A stretch of 56,110 nucleotides of DNA, from the NCBI GenBank assembly GCA_022579005.1, contig MU401686.1, forward strand, positions 1 to 56,110, read 5' to 3'. The notes beneath the pieces are model-generated. The model saw only the letters and a list, made by a program, of their open reading frames with translations, did not search any database and was not told where the DNA came from. This document shows positions 50,042 through 56,110 of the stretch, in pieces. The first letter of the stretch is position 1; the number at the start of each line of letters is the position of its first letter. The position numbers were made by a program, and so were the translations under genes. This DNA is from Poronia punctata (Eukaryota > Ascomycota > Sordariomycetes > Xylariales > Xylariaceae).

Positions 50042-53000
50042 GTTATAAGCTTAGTTTGCTATTAAAAAACTAGTGCTTATATAAAATTACTTTTTTTAAA
50101 AGCTAGCTTTATATAGTTATATAATATTTTTTTACTAATTAAATTAGTTTTTATTTAATAAGCAAATATTTTTTATACTACGTACTTTTTTTAAAATATT
50201 TTTAGTTATTATATAAATATAATTTAATAATTATTAAAATATTTAATAATACTTTTATATTTATTAAGTTTTATATAAAGCTTGTTTATTTTTAAAACTA
50301 AAAGCAATAGTTTAAAACTTTTTAAGTTATTGTTATTATTAAAAATATTTAAAAAAATATTAACTTAAATAAGTACTTTTTTAAATATAACTTTAAAAAA
50401 GTTTTTAAGCGCCTTTTTAAAGCAACTATACTTTAAAAACTTAAGCATTATTATACTAAAAAGTACTATATAAAGCTAAAAAAGTAAAAAAAAAAAAACA
50501 AACAAAAAAGTAATAAACTTTAAAAATTAATATAATAGTTTATAGCAGCTTAAATTAAAAAAAAGCTTACTATTTAATAAAGTTTTAAAATATAAAATAT
50601 ATAATATAAAGTATATAAACAACTTTAAATTAATACTTTTTAAGCTTAAGTTAAAAAAACTATTAATATAAAGTATTATATATAAGTTAATATAATATAA
50701 ATAAAAAATAACAAGCTAATATTTTAAAACTAAGTTAAAATATTATATAGTATTATTATGCTTTATAAAGTTAACTATTATTTTATTACTTAAAAGCAAT
50801 ACTAAAAAGTTTTTATAAAAGCTAAAAAAAACAATATTAAGTTTAATAAATAATATAAAAAATAAACTATAGTTTATTATAAAGCGCTTAACTATAAGCT
50901 TAAAAAAGTTAAAAAACTATTTATAATTAAAAGTTTATTATATATACTTTAGCTAAAACTTTAATTAAAATAAGCTATATAAAAAAAAAGTAAATTTTTT
51001 TACAAGCAAGTAAAAAGTAAACCTTTTTTTATAATAAAAAAAATAAATTAGCTTATAGCTAACTTAGTAATTAAATACTAGTTAAAAAAAAAGCAAAATA
51101 TATAGCTATATTTATTATTGCTAAAAGTAGCTTAAAAAGCTTATTTTTTAAAAAATTAAAAAAAAAAAAAAACGTAAATTATATAAATACTTTTATAAAA
51201 AATTAGTAAAACATTTTTAAAAGCTTAATAAGTATGCTTAATACTAGTTTATAATAACTAAATTTTATACTTTTAACTAGCTACTAAAAATAACTAATAA
51301 TAAGCTTAAAACTATGCAATAACGCTATTAAAGTAATAAATAAAGTAAGCTATATAATAAAATTAAAAAAAAAAAATAAAAAGTACTAAGCTTTACTAAA
51401 AAATTATTATTTAGCAATAAAAGCTTAAACAATTTTTTAAGTTTAAAAAAAAAATATAGCTACTATATAATATAGTTTATATAGTTATTAATTTTACTAT
51501 AGTTAGCAGCACTTAAAATAATCTTTATAAAATATATATTACTATTAGCATAAATAAGCATATACTATTAAACAGCACTATTTTTAACAATTATAATACT
51601 ATATACTTAGTAAACTATATAAAGCTGCTTAATATAAAATTATTTATTTTAACTAAAAATAACTAGGTTAAAGCTAGTACATTTTCTTTTTTAATTTAAA
51701 AAAAAAACGTAAAACTATTTAAAGTATGCTTAATACTAAAAAAAAAAAAAAAAAAAAAATTTAGTACTTAAAAATATTTATTTTATAAAAAGTTTTTATA
51801 TTAATATTATATTAAAAGCTAAACTTAAAAATAAAAAAATTTAGTATTATAGCTTAAATTATATATTATGCTTTAAAATAATTAAATATAATATTATAGT
51901 TAAAAAACTATAATATAAGCATAACCTAGTTTTTTTTTAATATAAAAATTTTTTTTTTATTTTAAATTATACTTTATAATAAGCACTAACTATATAAAAA
52001 AGTTTATAACAAGCGTAGCTAATTTAATAATAGCTATTATTAAATAAGCATTTTAACTTTTAAGTAACTTTTTAAAATTATAAACAAATAATAAAGCATT
52101 ATAGTACTTTAAATTTAAGCATTTAAAAGCTAAAGCGTTAAAAGCTTTAGCTTATAAAGTAAAAAATATAAAAATTTAAAAAACACTACATATTAAGTAT
52201 AAAAGTTATATAATTAACTACATATTAAAAATAATTTTTTAAAATTTTTTAAAGTAATACGTTAAGCATTTATTTTAAAAAGTATATTAAAATCTTTTTA
52301 ACTATAATAAAAAGTATAATAAAACATTTTAGTTAATTATTTTTAAAAATAAATACTTTAAAATATTATATATTTTTATAATATAGCGTAAAACTTAGTA
52401 AAAAGTTTTTGCTAAAATTGCTATATTTAAAAGTTAAATATAGCGTTATTATAAGCTTATAATAGCACTATTTTGCTATAATAATAAATAAACAATAATT
52501 ATAATTAATAAATAAACATATTATTAATTATAGTATAAAAAAAAAAATTAAAATTAAAACACTATTAAAGTATATAAAAAAATTAATTAAAATAGCTAAA
52601 TAAGCAAGTAAAAAAATTATAAAAAAAGCTAAAACTATATTATATAGCATAAGCTTTTTAATTAAGCTATAGCTTAAAGCTACTAAAGCTACTATATAAT
52701 TATATAACTAAAGCTTATTTAAAGCATATAATAATATAAGCCTTTTAAAAAAGCTTAATACTTAGTTTAAGCACTACTTTTATTAGTATATACTACTAAT
52801 AAGCAAAACACTAATAAATAATGCTTAACTTAACTAAATAAAAATAGTAGCTTATAAGTATAAAACATACTTATTAAAGCAAAATTACTTTACTAATAAA
52901 AATAAGCAAAAATTTAAAACTAAGCTACATATATATATTAAATATATAGTAAAATATATAATATTTAATATATACTAAGTATAAATACTTACTATAAAAA

Positions 53001-55127
53001 AAGTTATTATTACTTAAAATATTAAGTTTAATAAATAGCAATTTTATAACTTTAAAAAATATAAAAAAAAAATTATATAAGCATAAAATTATATAAATTT
53101 ACTAAAGTTAATTAAATTTTTTAGTACTTTATTAATAAACTATTTAATAAAAAGTTAAAAGCATAGCTATAGCAATAAAAGTATTTTAAAAAAGTACTAT
53201 AAAAAACTAATTAACTTAAAAGTAAGCACTATATAGTATAACTACTTAAAAGCTTTTAAAAATAAAAGTTAAAAATAAGTATAGTTAAAAAACTAATAAA
53301 AAAAATTAAATATATTTTAAAACTTTATTTATAAATAAAACCTTTATTTTTTTTATTAACGCTTAAGCTACTAAAGCTAGTTTAAAGCAGGCAATTTTAA
53401 AAAAACTTTAAAAAAAGTATTAGTATAAAGCAACTAAATAAAAAAAGTATATAAACTTTATTAAATATAGTATAAAAATATATAATATAATAAGCTTAAA
53501 AGTAGCGCTTTTAAAATATATTTAAATTTTTACTTAAAATTAAAAAAATTTAAAATATAGCTTTATTAAGTATTTTTACTATACTAACTATATATACTAT
53601 AAAAAAATAAGTAATTAATTAAAGTATATAAAAAGTAATTAGTTAATTTAGTTAATTAAAAAAATAAGCAATTAATTAGCTTATATATTAAGCAGCACAA
53701 TAAACTATAAAATAAGTAGTTAACTATTTTATAAATAAAAAATAAGCTAGTTTTTATTTAAAAAGTAATAATAAAAGCAATAGTAGTAAAAAAAAAAAAA
53801 GCAAAAAAATAAAGCTAACTATTTTAATTAAATTTATATTAAATATAAAGCTTTTAAATTTAAACCTAAATTTAAGCAAACATAAAAAAAGCTAGCTATT
53901 TAAAAGTAGTTTAAGTAAAAAGATTTAATTTAAGTAAAGTATAATATTAAAAGCAACTAAGCAAAGCAAAAAAGTAGTTAAATAACGCTTAATAACTTTT
54001 AAGCAATATATAAAAAAAGCACTTATATAATAAGTAAAAGTTTTAAAGCTACTATTATAATTATTTTTTTAAAAAAGTGCTATGCTAGCGTTATAGTTTT
54101 ATTTTAAAAAAAAGCTATACTAGCAGCATAGTTACTTTTTAAAAAAAGTATTATGTTTATATTATAGTTATACTTTAGCAAAAAAGCTATACTAGTAGCA
54201 TAGTTATACTTTAGTAAAAAAGCTACCTTACTATTAAAAGCATAGTAACTAAAAAATTTAAAGCTAATATAATTTAAAAAAATCTTAATAAAACTATTAC
54301 TTTAGTAAACGCTAATAAAAAGCTTATTAAAAGTTAAAAGAAAATAATAATAAAAATAAAGTTAGCAATAATAAAAAAAAAAGCTAATTGCTATAAGTAA
54401 TTTTTTTAACGCTTTTATAAAAAACTTAAAGTAACCTTTATTTAAAAACAAAAAATTTTTTAGTAAAAAAAAAAAAAGTAAAGTAAAGTAATTTATAAAG
54501 CTTTAAATTAAAAAAAAACAAAAAAAAGCGCTACTTAAAATAAAATATAAATATATAAAAAAAATTTACTTACTAGCTTTATATATAAGCTAAAAGCTTA
54601 AAAAAGTTAAGCTAAAAAACTTAAATAACTTTAATAAGTTAAACTATATAATATATGCTACTATATAATATAAAAAAAAAATATTTTTATTTTTAAAAAC
54701 AATTATTTTATAAAGTTTTTATAAATATTTTTTTTAAAATATTTAAAAGCTATATATATAAGCAATTATAAGTATAAAATATTATATATAATATTTATAG
54801 CAGCAATATAATAAAAAGTAATAAAAAAAATTAATATAGCGCTATTAAAGCGTATATATTATAATAATTTTACTAAGCTGCTATTTTTAAAATAAAAAAG
54901 CTTAGCTATACACTTTTTTAAAAACTAATTTTAAAAAAGTATAAAATATACGCTAACTTAAATATTTTTACTTAATATAATAAAAAAAATTTTTAAAAGT
55001 AAAGTAAAAAGCAAGCTACTACTATTTAAATAAGTATTTATATATAAGTTTAATAAAAAAGGTTTTTTTATAAAATATAAAGCATAATTTATAATATAAA
55101 GTAACTAATAGCAAATAAAAACTTTAT

Positions 55128-56110
55128 AATTAACTTATATAGCTACTTTAATAATAATAACTTTTAAAATTATAATAATAATTATAGCTAAAAAAAATTA
55201 TAAAATTAAGTAATTTAATATTAAAAGTGCGTTTTTTAATATAATATACAAAAAATTAAAACTTATAGTATATAAAGTACTAAATAAGTTAATTATAAAA
55301 AAAAATAAAGTAATATTATTATTTAAAGCACTTTATAAATTAAAAAACTTGCTACTTTTTTAGTATAAAAAGTTTATATTAATACTTAAAATATTTAAGC
55401 TTAAACTATTACTTAAAAAACTATATTTTTAATATATTAAAAATTAATTAGTTTTTATTATATTTTATATTAACAACTTTTTAATTATTTATAATAAGCT
55501 AAATAAGCATAAAGCAGCTTTAATTATTTAAAAAATTAAAAAATGCTATAAAATTAAAAACTAAAAAAATATTATATAATTTTTTAAAATATATATTATT
55601 TAAAATAAATAAAAAAAAACAATTTTTTTGCTTTATAACTAATATATTAAAAAAGTAGCTAAGCGCTTTTACTAAGCTAATTTAAGCTAAATACTAGTTA
55701 CTTTCTTGCTATATAAAAAACTTATAAAATTTAAAAGCACTATAACTATAAAAAAAATTAAAGCATATTAAAAAAAAGTTAAATTAATTATTTATATAGT
55801 AATTATAATTAAGCTAAATATAGTATACGTAGCTTTATTATTATTATACTTTTTTATAAATTTTAAACTAAACTATTATAAAGCTACAAACTAAGTAATT
55901 TAATACTTATTTATAATATATACTTTAAAAATAATAATAAATAATATATTAAATATAATATAAGCTTTAGTTATTATAAATAATATATTATTTATAAATA
56001 ATAAAAAAACATAATGCTTAACTTATAAATACTTAATAAACTTTTAAAGTAGCTTTATTATATAAAAAGCATATTAATAATTTATTATATTTATATTAAT
56101 AATTAAAGCA
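55128..56110 (+). pseudogene. Copia reverse transcriptase/RNase H relic, copy B (partial)
   Basis: This counterpart of 9598-10575 in copy A has the catalytic box Tyr-Ile-Asn-Asn at 55466-55477 (AAC AAC), the direct RIP product of the YVDD Asp codons, followed by FLIIYNK. The KALYGL-like region and the NIAY-like region near 55815 are also recognisable. The relic continues past the window edge. Stops occur in all frames. Confidence 0.82.

Larger units (their letters stand above)
49386..56110 (+). mobile_element. Copia copy B, plus strand, cut by the window end
   Basis: The 5' LTR (49386-50041, 656 bp) starts TATAACAGATAATAGG, followed by interior collinear with copy A from 4697 to about 10575. 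The window ends within the RNase H region, so the 3' half and any target duplication are not visible. It is inverted relative to copy C. Apart from the LTR insertion no nested element interrupts the visible part, making it the simplest reference for the family interior. Confidence 0.88.

Noticed and set aside
1..56110. Mitochondrial or bacterial AT-rich DNA
   Set aside because: Spliceosomal introns in the gene, LTR retrotransposons with 5-bp duplications and RIP dinucleotide patterns indicate nuclear fungal DNA.
38748..56110. Regional centromere made of RIP-mutated retrotransposons
   Set aside because: Composition and content would fit, as in Neurospora, but the same features describe any AT-rich isochore. 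An intact conserved gene lies nearby and the sequence alone cannot show CENP-A occupancy.
1..56110. CRISPR arrays, tRNA or rRNA genes
   Set aside because: No regularly spaced short repeats with unique spacers, and no tRNA cloverleaf or rRNA sequence, were seen on reading both strands.

Overview
The window looks like nuclear DNA of a filamentous ascomycete fungus whose repeats have been inactivated by repeat-induced point mutation (RIP). Almost all of it is extremely AT-rich. CpA and TpG are rare, TpA is abundant, and CpG in contexts such as AACGC survives, which is the RIP pattern rather than CpG methylation decay. Only one intact protein-coding gene is visible: a three-exon gene for a nuclear poly(A)-binding protein of the PABPN1/Pab2 type (33975-34775, + strand), in an island of about 2 kb with normal base composition (about 33355-35330).

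Everything else that can be explained is transposable elements nested in each other. The main family is a Ty1/Copia-type LTR retrotransposon, about 10 kb long with LTRs of about 620-670 bp. Four copies are present. Copy A (+ strand, 2101-32533) is swollen to 30 kb by insertions. Copy D (- strand, 36990-38413) is a 3' fragment. Copy C (- strand, 38748-49380) is full length, with ATAAG target duplications and a solo LTR of the same family inside its reverse transcriptase region. Copy B (+ strand, 49386 to the window end) lies head-to-head with C, only 5 bp away, so C and B form a palindrome of roughly 14 kb. RIP-scarred reverse transcriptase and RNase H motifs identify the family and its orientation.

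Inside copy A, the 5' LTR holds a TA-flanked element (2246-4170), which holds a long foldback element (2880-4060), which holds a hAT-like MITE (3107-3657, 8-bp duplication). The interior holds a 6.4-kb Gypsy-type LTR element (12091-18455). The 3' LTR holds a small inverted-repeat element (20268-32381), which holds an 11.7-kb LTR element (20413-32080, duplication CATTA), which holds a 6.0-kb LTR element (21444-27466, duplication TATAA). Paralogous uninterrupted LTRs elsewhere in the window serve as empty sites.

Remaining stretches (96-2100, 32534-33354, 35331-36989) are AT-rich, gene-free and unclassified. A 329-bp block at 38414-38742 has escaped most RIP. Boundaries and duplications were read by eye from paired copies; no alignment or database search was run.
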